From contig NC_088316.1 of assembly GCF_910592395.1 (NCBI RefSeq), forward strand, positions 5,332,001 to 5,396,000: DNA of 64,000 nucleotides. The letters run 5' to 3'. The notes under the pieces were generated by a model. The model searched no databases. It saw only the letters and a program-made list of their open reading frames with translations, and had not been told where the DNA came from. The position numbers were made by a program, and so were the translations under genes. Positions 41,746-51,456 of the stretch are shown here, in pieces. Source of the DNA: Lineus longissimus (Eukaryota; Nemertea; Pilidiophora; Heteronemertea; Lineidae). Position 1 is the stretch's first letter. Each line of letters opens with the position of its first letter.

Positions 41746-42695
41746 CACTTCGTGCTGGCGTGTTTGATATGAGTTCTCCAGTTCTGGACACCACAATATG
41801 CCCGAACCACCGATACAAGTTGAGTTTATCATGGAATCAGCAAAGGAGATGCCAGCACCCACTTCATCAACCCTCTAAAACAAGTCGGAAGCCCAGAAAA
41901 GATGGTGGTTCAGTTCATCGAGTGATGTCTCGGGAAATATACATCAAGTGGGGAGTTTTTGTCCCTGTTGGCTCAGGTAAGGGATCAGTCTCAAAATCAC
42001 TGAAGTAGAAAAGAAGCAGTAGGCCTGTAATGATACCCACTCTGACTAAACCTAACTTTGGTGCAAAACCAACTGAGTGATAACGATTTACCACTTCACT
42101 TGTGTTCTTCCTAGAAAGTTGATTGGAGCCTTGGCTTGGTGATCAGGAAGTCCCAGTTATGATTCCCTGCCAGTGCCACTGGAGGTGATGCTTCACTGCC
42201 GTACAAAATCAGCATGGCCGGTCGCATTATCAAAACAAGTCTATCATCATCATCATGTCCTCACACTATTATATTGCACATCATATTATCATTACCCCCA
42301 TAATCTGGTGCCTTTTCAGCTCTGTGTAAAGGATGTGAGGCTAAACATCGAGTATCTGTGGCAAATGTAGAACGAGAAGTAGAACCAGCACCCATGGATA
42401 CAGAGGTGAGTTGAATGAAAAAAAAGGGGAGAAGATTCGGGGCAAGCCAAAGTGAATATTGGTTAATTCTGCCTGCAGCGACTGACTTGCATGTAAGAAG
42501 GTCACTGATGAGAGAGGAGGGACTAAGCTGAAAACCTTGATGCCATTCTGGCTCCCATCTCCTTGGCAATGAGGGATTCTAAGCCAAACCTGATTCTCCA
42601 TCAATATCTTTTTTCAGTCCGCTGTTGCCTCTTCCTCTGTTCAACCAGCCGACGCCTTAGAAAACCCAGCAGACGGGACAGAAGGGCAAATTTGA
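41727..42695 (+). CDS. Unknown small Cys/His protein carried by the element (3 exons)
   Basis: Exons 41727-41976, 42320-42405, 42618-42695; 137 residues. Junctions: TCAG|GTAAGG to TTTTCAG|CT, then GAG|GTGAGT to TTTTTCAG|TCC, with matching phases. Key segments are GVFDMSSP, TTICPNHRYKLSLSW, RCQHPLHQ, YIKWGVFVPVGSALC and KGCEAKH. The pattern CPxHR, W, RCxHP, then VPVGxxxCxxC resembles a domain I recall in many uncharacterised predicted proteins of cnidarians and other invertebrates, often in repetitive contexts; the name is not known to me. The Cys/His spacing suggests a metal-binding fold. It lies wholly inside the 4.86-kb element, so it is probably element cargo or an accessory protein. The ATG is directly preceded by an in-frame TGA; an upstream exon is possible. 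Confidence 0.6.
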
Positions 42696-44990
42696 TGGGT
42701 AATGTTGTTGCAACAGTATCATAAGGACTGCTGGTCAAGCACTCTTGAGCTGGGAGAGAGAAATGATAAGAGGGTGGAGACAGATTTTCTGAAATGTTGG
42801 TCTTTGAGTCATGACTGGGCAGAATTAGCCCAGTGAAAGTTGTCAGCTACACATCAAGAATTCTTGATTTAGAATGAAAGGGTACGACTTTATTGGATGT
42901 ACATTCATCAGGCTTGACCTGAGATTTTCCACGCCATTGATTGCAAATGCATTGTTCGCATTCTGCAATACATCTCTCTTTTTCTAAAAAAAATACATGG
43001 TGAATTTCCTAAAGCTGTTACATGCTGTGTTTTTGTCTCCCTTGACTGACATAACCTGCAATATGAAGGACATCCAGATTTGATGTTCTAGTATATCTAG
43101 CGGATGGTTCATCAGGTAAAATGCGGGGCTTGGTTAAAAAATGATTTTATAGTGATATCTTGGGATAAATTTGAACTTTGGCTTTCAGTAAACAATTGTA
43201 AATGCCAAGATAGATTTTTAATGTCAGTATACTTAGTAGCGCTAATGTCAGTTTTGAACAACTAAGCCTGCTACTGGAAAGTGGGACTCTCTCCTGATAC
43301 TATCCTGCACTTGGGCCTGACATGTAGTACCGTAAATGAGGTGTTACTAGTATTGGTCCCTCCCTAGTAGTGGTTAGTAGTGGTTTGGCTATTGTCTGCA
43401 AAATAGCCTTTTTTCTATGTATCATTATATTAGCTTGTAAATAAATCACCCATTTGTAAAAAAAAAGTGTCCCTTCTTAAGTGGCAGCACTGTCCTCTGC
43501 AGACAGGTACAAGTGTAGCATGTGGAAAGTTGTGATCTCTCCTAAGGGACTGGACAGTACCGTAACTCAGTTCATGAAAAACCTTTCCATTCCAGTACAT
43601 GTATATGTACAATTTAGCCAATGCTAGAGCAACTCCAGGAGGACATTTCAGTGCCAACCAAGGAGCTAAAAACTTCCAATAGCAGTACTCTGACGGTGCA
43701 GCCAACTGCAGGGTTGTCCTCATCAAACAGTAATTACAGTAGGAACTGCACCTTTGGTCAATTGGCTCCTTAGCAATGGAAGGTGTTACTAGTATGTGAA
43801 ATGAGCACTTCTGCAAGGTTCTTAGGAACAGGATGATCCCTGCATGGGTTGATAAAGATGTATTAGTAGGTCATACCACATGCCCTTCAGGTGCCTTAGC
43901 CATGGGGGGGGGGGGGGGGGGTCCAACCCTTACAACATGCTCTGGCAGCATGACACAGGCTAATGAATGGGTCAACATTAGCATCCTCACCAACAGGGGG
44001 GTTTCTTAAGGTTTTCGGACTGTAAGAAGGCCTACATGTAGCTTATTCAATTACGTTGCCATCAGGTAGGCCAAGGCCGAAATGTTATTTGAAATTCAAA
44101 TCAGCATTTCAGGACCTATGGGGCCCAATTCCCCAAAGGGCTTTCATCAAGGGCAAATTTGTAGTGATGAGCTTGTTCTTTTTTTGCGGGAAAAATGCAA
44201 GTGGAGTTATTTACCGGTAGGCCTACTTAAATAAGTTAAAATAGGTTAGTAGGCCTAGGCATGGGGGGGGGGGGGGGTGATCATGGTGGTTGACAGTAAC
44301 TACTAATCCTCATGGCCAGCACCAAGCATAAATTATGTGTTCATTATGCATTTATTTTATAATTCATCAAGTGTACACAAGGTGGCAGCACTAGCCAATG
44401 AGTGTCATTTTGGTGGAAAATAGCACTTTTTCCTTGGTTTATCCTGGGAAAACAGTAAAAGCGGCCGGAAATTTTATTTCTGATTTTGAAAGTAGGTATC
44501 ATTACCTTTATCATGTGCAAGCCACAGCATTCAAAGACCTGCAGTGTTGGAGATATGAGCGTCGATAGAGAGCTCTTCCTAAGCACTGCCCCTAGGTATG
44601 CATAATTACTAGGCCTAGCACGACCAAAGTATGAAGTGTTACTCAATGACCTGTTGCAGAATGGAAGATCTCATCAAATACTTCCATCATACAAAGGGGG
44701 AAAATCCAGCTATTTTTTTTAGTCTCTGCAGGAGTGCCCAACATTGACCCAAAAATACACAAAAAATAGGGGGAAAAAAGCTAAAACAAGCCCCCTAACT
44801 AGGCCTGCCCCTAACTCGGTTGCTAGTGATTTTTGAGAGTCATCAATTGCTGTGTAATGATGTCTTAGTGGAAGGATCTTGCATACCTAATCTCGTTAAA
44901 AACGGTTGACCCCCACCTTGCCACCCTCTGCATGGTGGTATCATGGACTGACACTTAATACAATAGCTAATTTCGATTGGAAATGAGAAA
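42696..44990. other. Interior of the 4.86-kb element without an intact transposase
   Basis: No DDE core was found on either strand. G homopolymers at about 43904 and 44264. The 128-codon minus ORF at 43430-43816 has no known motif. Confidence 0.5.
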
Positions 44991-44994
44991 CAAA

Positions 44995-45112
44995 AAATGC
45001 AAAAATGCAGCACTTTTATGTACCACATTGTTCTCGTCCGTCGCCTCCGCTTTCGTTTTCTATTCTCCATCAGGAGCAGCATGGCTGCCATCTCTTCTTC
45101 TTCTGAGTCCAT
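44995..45112 (-). pseudogene. Probable N-terminal fragment of a Harbinger transposase
   Basis: On minus from an ATG at 45110-45112: MDSEEEEMAAMLLLMENRK then RKRRRRTRTMWYIK. An acidic, Leu-rich start followed by a poly-Arg run and a Trp-Val/Tyr motif is the usual opening of PIF/Harbinger transposases. The downstream catalytic part is absent. The element ends 162 bp upstream, as expected for a 5' end. Confidence 0.5.
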
Positions 45113-45277
45113 GTGCGTCGCCGAGAAAATCCAAGTGACAAATGAACGAGCGAAAAATGATCTGTATGTAAACCGCCGCGGTCACTCGTGACAAATGAGG
45201 AGTGACACGTGAAAATGAACCGTGAGTCGATGAAAAATGTGGCGTGAGTAGCTCATTCCTATGTAACATCAGCCTTA

Positions 45278-45857
45278 TGAAACATTAAACTCATGATAGC
45301 CGATCGTAGCACGCTTTAACTCGATTTGAAACAATATTTGCTTTTAAGAGAATACCGTTCACGCAAAACGCGTGGTCGAATTTTCGGCCGCCGGAGGAGT
45401 ATCTGTTCTGTTTGAGTCCCAAGCAAGGATATTGACTGTCTGATTTATTCCCTGGAATTTCACTCTAAAATGGAGCACAATCAAGTATATATCGAGCGAA
45501 TGTATTCTTTACCGTGCATATTGGGTGAGTTCAAATGCTTTAGTTAACTTGGACTGAACACTAACCTCAGTGTTACCATGAGCTTTGACCTCTTGACTAA
45601 AGGGTTCTAAGGTTAACCGAGCGTTACTCCAAGTTAACACGTTTGATAGTGTTTATATTCTGGAGTAAGGGTTAAAAGGACAAGTAGGATATAAGCAAAA
45701 ATATATAAGGCGAGCGAGCGGCTCGCTTATACATTTTTGGTATAAGATATGCTCGTTTATTTTTCTTACGAAAATTGTTTCAAGCAGGACCGTGATTTCT
45801 CCAAACACAATCGAAATTCTTTGCAATGCAGTAGACAATGCACTTTAACAGGTTGTA
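45278..45857. other. Spacer between elements
   Basis: No gene. GTTAAC/GTTAACC words recur at 45540-45670. Confidence 0.45.
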
Positions 45858-46159
45858 TTAAAGGCCATATATCAAGGTTTTTGCCATTTTCTGCTGTAAG
45901 ACGATTTCAAAAGTGTACCTAACACTCTATACAATACAGAAAACCAAATGCAATTAGCTCCATCCATTTTGAAGATATAGCCAATTATGTTTGACAACTT
46001 GATTACCTAATCAGGCTAGCAACTGGCTTGTTAGAGCCAGGCGGCGGGTTCAGCAAAAGTTGTGATGTAGATCAGGTTATCTGTACATGTCATGCAATCA
46101 TAAAAGCAGGAGGGCCTTAATTAATTATGCACACCTGGAAGTAATGTGTTTCATTCACT

Positions 46160-46465
46160 ATGGTGTATTGTGTGGCTCCGAATTGTGTCAAGGATAGCAC
46201 AAAGAACAATCGAATGACGGATGGGACCCATTTTCATGAATTTCCAAAGCCAGTTGAACGAGAGAGGAGGAAGCTGTGGATTCGGAAGTGCAAACGTTTG
46301 GAGTGTTGGAAGCCTGGGCCTTCGGCCAAACTTTGCAGTGATCACTTTATCGATACGGATTATCACATGAAGCCGGATATCTGCATCCAACTGAATATTA
46401 AATGCCACTTGTTAAAAACAGCTGTTCCAACCATGTCAATTGCATTTAATGCCCGAGGCTGCTGA
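46160..46465 (+). CDS. THAP-domain ORF, N-terminus of a Kolobok-type transposase
   Basis: 101 residues. It starts MVYCVAPNCVKDSTKNN, continues THFHEFPKP and LWIRKCKR, then KLCSDHFIDTDY, and ends with AVPTMSI. The C2CH zinc ligands of THAP are all present (C4, C9, C-x2-H in CSDHF), as are the conserved Pro in FPKP, the Trp and the late AVPT motif. THAP is a sequence-specific DNA-binding zinc fold, used in transposases to bind terminal repeats. The ORF closes soon after the domain, with no DDE region, so the protein is truncated or a first exon whose partners are lost. A domesticated host THAP gene is less likely, given the flanking TIRs. Confidence 0.8.
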   Translation: MVYCVAPNCVKDSTKNNRMTDGTHFHEFPKPVERERRKLWIRKCKRLECWKPGPSAKLCSDHFIDTDYHMKPDICIQLNIKCHLLKTAVPTMSIAFNARGC

Positions 46466-46640
46466 GGTCGGTTGTTATACATAATGTGTAGGCCCTATTG
46501 GGGCCTGTGATACCGCATAGTGTCTTCTTGTGTTCCAGCCATAGCAAGGTGACAGCGACACAGGTCAGTGTCAGTGACAGCCACTGTCAATGACAGATTA
46601 TTGTCATCTGACATCTAGGCCTATCTAACGTTGCACGGCA

Positions 46641-47012
46641 TTATATCGTCACGTCAAGATGATTGTGCATAATACCGTCACTTTTCAATAGTAGTTCAGC
46701 GTCATGACATAACTGGCGATACAACACAGACGAGGCGAAACAATATTGTGCAACATTAGTCTGTTCAAAAATCATACATGTTATGCATCTGCAACAGTCT
46801 ATCAATGTCTTCTTTGCTATATCGGCAGGTCTGCCATGCAAATTGATTAACCACAAATTCTAATCACTTTCGTCCGAATGATCACTCTCATTATGATCTA
46901 GTGATATTAATGGCTCGAACATGTACGGCTCAACGTTTAAATATCCTTCTGTATCGACCAAAACATCCTCAAATTCACTGCTCTCACTCTCTGAACTGTA
47001 TGCGGTAGCCAT
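46641..47012 (-). pseudogene. Antisense second ORF of the Kolobok-like element, interrupted
   Basis: From an ATG at 47010-47012: MATAYSSESESSEFEDVLV, then PYMFEPLISLDHNESD, stop TAG at 46860-46862. The same frame reopens for 71 codons, including CCRCITCMIFEQ and CFASSVLYRQL. A Ser/Glu-rich start followed by PYxFEP, then a CIT-x-C-x-VL block, weakly resembles the small P2X7-like Cys-rich proteins predicted in many invertebrates and fish. The second-part match is tentative. Confidence 0.45.
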
Positions 47013-47408
47013 CTTGCTTTGTTCTGACTGACCTGATCTACGTCATCAAAAAATCCCTAGCGGCCACATGTGGAACTAATCTAAAGTTGTGTGTGGTGGG
47101 AAATTCAAATAGTTTAAAATTGAAAATTGAAATAACTAAATAATGTCTTTATTATTAGAATTTTTTTAATGTCTGGGATCTTGTTTTTTTAACCCTCAAC
47201 ATATTTCATGAGTATCAAGCATGTTTTCAAACCTTGATATATGGCCTTTAAACCATAGGCCTGCTAAAACTCGCATGCGCAAGCCATGCCCTTGACTGCC
47301 TCGCAACATTGGCGAAAATAATTATTTGAAATCAGCGTTAGTGTGATACTACAAGTGGCTGCGCATAATGGCTGCAAGCATGTGGCGGATTAACTCAGCT
47401 TGAGTTAA

Positions 47409-47899
47409 CCTTCTTGCTACCGACCTCGCCAATCGATACGCCCAATATTATCAAAGATATTTCCCCGACTCGCCGATCGGCGAGCGCAAATGCAGTCTCA
47501 CAAATCTTGAAGAAATACTATGAAAATCCACCAAAACGTGAAGTTTCATTGTTGAAAGTGAAGGAAAGTACAAGGGACATGTTTGTGAATATGTTTGACG
47601 TATTTATTGTTCATGAAATTACAATAAAACGTTTTTTTTCATACATATTATGTCAACATTTGCATGTTTTTTAATGAAAAATGCATGATTCACCAAAAAA
47701 AAAATCTTTGTTTGGCCCATCTTTAACATGTTCAAGAACAGGAAACAGCCTACAAACTTTTCTATTACTCCAAAGCTGTAGCTCTTACAGGAGAGGAGCT
47801 AAATATTAAGGGATATGACATGTATTTTTCTAGTAATTTGCCAAAACAGACCCGGGCCCAGGAGGTTGAACCATTGGAACAGATCCGGTAGCAAGAGGG
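47409..47899. mobile_element. piggyBac-like non-autonomous element, TTAA-flanked
   Basis: The left end is TTAA|CCTTCTTGCTACCG and the right end CGGTAGCAAGAGGG|TTAA. CCY at the tips with TTAA duplication is the piggyBac pattern. The 491-bp body has an open frame of 86 codons (47414-47674) with no recognised motif. Confidence 0.75.
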
Positions 47900-47903
47900 T
47901 TAA

Positions 47904-48489
47904 CCAAAGTGTTAAGCCAATGAAATATCTGTGAGGTTTTCCGTTGTATAAGAGTGCTTCACCTACAATTAGATCAGGCCTGGAAAAAGCGGAATGGAGG
48001 TCGTTCGGTTAGTGGTCGATTTGTTGTACAATAGGGGAAACCCTGAAATATGGAAACACTGACATTATGATACACTGGTACTTAGCGTCAATCCAGTGTT
48101 TACTCCATTCACCTGTTTTGTTCAGCTTGGGGTAATACTAACACTAACAGTTGAGTTAACACTAACACTACACTTTCCTTACCCAGACATATGCCTTTAC
48201 CCGTTGCAGGTTGTATAAAGTATCTTACCAGCAATTGGAAGAAAGACCAACTGAAATCGGGGTGATAGCCCTCAATAGCCATTATTTGCTGTGGTTGTCT
48301 TTGGAAAACAATTTTACAGAGCGAAAAACTGCATTGGTGCAAAAACACCGACTGTGATTTTTGGTGTGTATCTGGAGAAATAGAGAAATATGCAGTGGTA
48401 CCGTATTAAGGTGGGTCCAAAAACTGAAGGAGCCGCGGTTGTGAATAAGTGGCTCGGACTCTCGGATGGTGGTCAAAATGCCCCGCCAT
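47904..48489. other. No supported gene
   Basis: Contains CTAACACTAAC repeats at about 48130-48175. Nothing coding is recognised. Confidence 0.45.
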
Positions 48490-48933
48490 CGGCTTATTAT
48501 AAACCACGAGATGAGAAATCGCGAAATCGCGAGATGAGCAATCATTCTTTTCTGCCACAAGATTATCTACTTCGCTGGACAATGACAATCACCATTTCTG
48601 ATGCTGCTGTCCACTTCTCCATTCAATGATAGCAGGGCCGTAGACAATACATGCAACTGCATGTTCATCTTGACCACAAAGATTTTTACAACTTATCAAG
48701 TTGTACTGCGAGTATAATACCACGAGGTTCAGGATGCTGCAAGTATCAAGATTATTTTCCCGTTTCGCCTGGCGGCACAAGTTACCATACACAATGATTG
48801 ACCGATAACACAGGGTATGCACTTGGTGAACGTCTGGTAATCCCTAAAAATAGCGCGGGATAGTCTGACCATCGAAACTAGGCTATAAATTAGGTTAAAT
48901 TCAACACATCGCACAGCGGAGTCTATTTCAATG
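48490..48933 (-). repeat. Dispersed repeat, split by the Mutator-like element
   Basis: The reverse complement matches 17328-17615 in pieces. Its last bases (ATTTCAATG) are duplicated on the far side of the 48934-50618 insertion, and the repeat resumes after 50628. A shorter related fragment (CTATTTTTAGGGATGACC) lies near 53722. Confidence 0.75.
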
Positions 48934-50618
48934 GGCCATGGCGATTTAGCGGATCCTGCGGATTCTGCGGAATCTGGTCTGCAGCGGATTTTCTATGTTA
49001 TGGGTATCCGGTTGTTTCGCTCCCTGACGTTTTCGCCCCCAGCCTTTTCGCCCCCAAACTTAGCCTAATACTATTAAGCCCCACGTGGTGGCGCTGAAGG
49101 TAGCCGCTGCCGTGATGTAATGTAATCAAGCTAAATCAAGAGAGTGTCTGAGAGTCACTCTACCCAAAAATTAGTCGTTTCGCCTCCTGGGACTTGGGTT
49201 GGTTTTAAGGATCGTTGCCAGGATCTCGGGCTTGTCACCTGTCATCGCATGATCTTGCTGGCTGTTTTGTCATCAAGAGTGGGATGATTGACTCGGGTGG
49301 ACGTTTTAGAAAAAAAATCTTTCATTTATTATCATGAGAGTGGGAAATTCTCTGTTTAAACTGATTTGTCAACTGGGAGTCCTGGACATCATCAGTCATC
49401 ATTTGACTTGAATATATTAACTTATGATGGATCATCAAGGCAATCGTATGTTGATCGTGCACAATTTTGCGATGTTGTAAAATAAAGAGAGACGTGTCAA
49501 CCAGGCCAGTGTAGAAGTTTAAAATGTCCCGTGGAAAAAGTGTCCATCCCTATTGTATTCTGCACGATATTAACAAGTTAACGAATGAGCGTAAATGACG
49601 TGTGTTTTTCGGGTGCGAACGACTTACACGATTACGGGCCAACTCGGCCTATTACCAACTCGGCCTGGGTTATAGATCTCATTAGGGAGGTTTTTTTTAT
49701 TCATGCGCCCCCCCCCCACCGTAGTTCCTAAAATCATTGATTTCTCGGTCCTTACAGTATGTCAGTGTTGATTCAGCAGTTTTTTTGGCAGACATGTTTT
49801 TTTGGAGTTTCTGAAACCTAGAGCGCTACTCAATAGGCGGCCAACAAGAAACTACGCATTTATACTGTTGTTGCCGACGTATGTGTACACTGAACTTGGG
49901 ATGTGCGTCGGCCCCGTGTTGAAATGCCGTCCAGTGCCAGTTGGTGCGTTTTTCGCTGATTTGTGCAAAATTCAACATATCTCAAAAGTTCAATGGTTGA
50001 CCCTCGATTTTTTTTAATTTTTGTGTAGCGTAAGCAACTGTCTTAGAATGGTCTCTGTAAGAATTATTCAGGAAGAAATGTATAATATTTGGGGGTTTTC
50101 GTGATTGTCCGGCCCAATTGGCAATATTGCCATTTGGGATGGTGAACAGAACTAGGAGCAAATGCGACGCTTATGATTTATTTAAAGAAATAAAATGCCC
50201 GATTTAACATCCTGCAGAATCAGGGGAATCGGGCGTTTCCAGTGATATGCGACACAAAATGGGTTGTCCTCATGCATTCACTTTGGAAACGCATTTTAGA
50301 TTAGATGTTACGTCCTGTTAATGGGGCACGTCATCATCGCGTACATTTGGGAAAAACTCCCTAACGAGACCATAGCTCACGGCCAATGTGGAAATCGATA
50401 ATAGAATGCAGACATTTTTTTCATGCATGTTGGGGTTTTTCCGAAATGCTTGATAATCTTAGCGGTTTAGACAATTTAATAGTTATGGAATATTACAAAT
50501 ATTTATTATAAGGATATATTTATCATAATATCGATATTCTCGTGCTGTTTTTATGCTGATTCCGCCCAGATTCCGCAGGTTCCGCAGAATCTGCAGGATC
50601 CGCTAAATCGCCATGGCC
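48934..50618. mobile_element. Mutator-like (MULE) element, 1.69 kb, 9-bp target duplication
   Basis: The left end is GGCCATGGCGATTTAGCGGA and the right end its inverse; the arms stay alike through GGATCCTGC and GATTCTGCGGAA, about 45 bp. ATTTCAATG flanks both sides (48925-48933 and 50619-50627). Nine-bp duplications with long TIRs are typical of Mutator. No transposase ORF is present, so the copy is non-autonomous. The paralogous empty site is at about 17330. Confidence 0.82.
50223..50372 (-). repeat. Inverted copy of 9153-9297 inside the Mutator-like element
   Basis: See the 9153-9297 entry. The shared 145-150 bp suggests that the 9-kb segment descends from the same element family. Confidence 0.72.
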
Positions 50619-50627
50619 ATTTCAATG

Positions 50628-50955
50628 GGCAAATCAAAACAAGCATAGCTCCCTACTACAGCCTCGGTCTCATGAATGTTCGCCTTTTCAGGTTCCACGT
50701 CAAGACATCATGCATCTGTATGCAATCTATTTCCAACTGAAGTTGATCGGCTATTACTCATTCATAAACGGCATCGCAGTACACACAACGATAAAAAGTT
50801 AGCATGATGTCAATGACCATCGCTGTCGCTCGTGCAGGTGTGTATGATATCTCGCAAGCGTAGAGTTTTCGTGTTTCATTCAAAAACCACTATACTTTGA
50901 GTTGAAACTTACGCAGTGTCCAGAGAAGTTCATACTCGCGGCGCAGTGCATGGTC
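50628..50955. other. Remainder of the host repeat and unassigned sequence
   Basis: It starts with the continuation of the repeat interrupted at 48933. No gene. Confidence 0.45.
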
Positions 50956-51254
50956 AGTGGGAGCACCAACATTTATGACTAAATAAAAGGAGGACAAGTT
51001 GAGGGTTGTCTATACTGTGTACACTGTAACCCTGGTCATGACTCCCTGACTCCTTTCAGTAGAGCTCATTCAGCGTTACCCGAGCTATCTGACCGGTACC
51101 TCACCGGACTAGAGTAAGGCAAGTTAGACAAAGGGACCTGCCCTAAGGGCCAAGGCCGACAGTCGGGTTCCACTTGGTGAACCAATTTCACGATCACACA
51201 GACCTCACTTTCCTCCTTTTATTTAGTCATAAATTTTGCATTGGTGTTCCCACT
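50956..51254. mobile_element. MITE with AGTGGGARCACCAA ends, upstream of the GPCR
   Basis: AGTGGGAGCACCAAC at the left pairs with TTGGTGTTCCCACT at the right. ATTTATGACTAAATAAAAGG and its inverse follow inside both ends. About 299 bp, no ORF, ending 202 bp before the GPCR start codon. Confidence 0.78.
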
Positions 51255-51456
51255 ACACCATTTTGGTGTTTCAAGTTGTGAAAAAGCATGCAGCATAACT
51301 CAAGCTTTGATATGGATCGCATATTGAAACCAACCTACAACATTTAGTTTCTTTCTTTTTATCTTTTAGCTTGAGCGAAATGCCTTCCCAGTGAGTTGCA
51401 CAAGGTAGCCGTTAGGAGGATCTCGACAGCGGGAGTTTAGGTCACGTCATCATTTT

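Larger units (their letters stand above)
40414..45274. mobile_element. 4.86-kb PIF/Harbinger-like element with long TIRs and TTA target duplication
   Basis: The left end is TTA|GGCTGAAGTTACATAG. The right end reverse-complemented is TAA|GGCTGATGTTACATAG. Similarity continues inward about 70 bp (CATCGACTCACG, then CTCATTTGTCAC). TTA lies on both sides (40411-40413, 45275-45277), the 3-bp TWA duplication of PIF/Harbinger. A 172-bp MITE at 61292 has the same ends. Inside are a 3-exon ORF on plus (41727-42695) and a Harbinger-like N-terminus on minus (about 44995-45112). Confidence 0.75.
45862..47247. mobile_element. Kolobok-like DNA transposon, 1.39 kb, TTAA-flanked
   Basis: The left end is TTAA|AGGCCATATATCAAGGTTT and the right end is its exact 19-bp inverse followed by TTAA (47248-47251). 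Kolobok transposons use TTAA sites and encode a transposase with an N-terminal THAP domain (Kapitonov and Jurka). A THAP ORF sits inside (46160-46465), and a second ORF lies on the opposite strand (46860-47012). The catalytic core is missing, so this is an internally deleted copy. Confidence 0.82.

Noticed and set aside
43430-43816. 128-codon minus ORF in the 4.86-kb element as a transposase
   Set aside because: No DDE or HTH motif and no splice partners; composition looks like noncoding sequence.
45862-47247. Host THAP gene
   Set aside because: The ORF is enclosed by perfect 19-bp TIRs with TTAA duplications, so a transposon origin is simpler.
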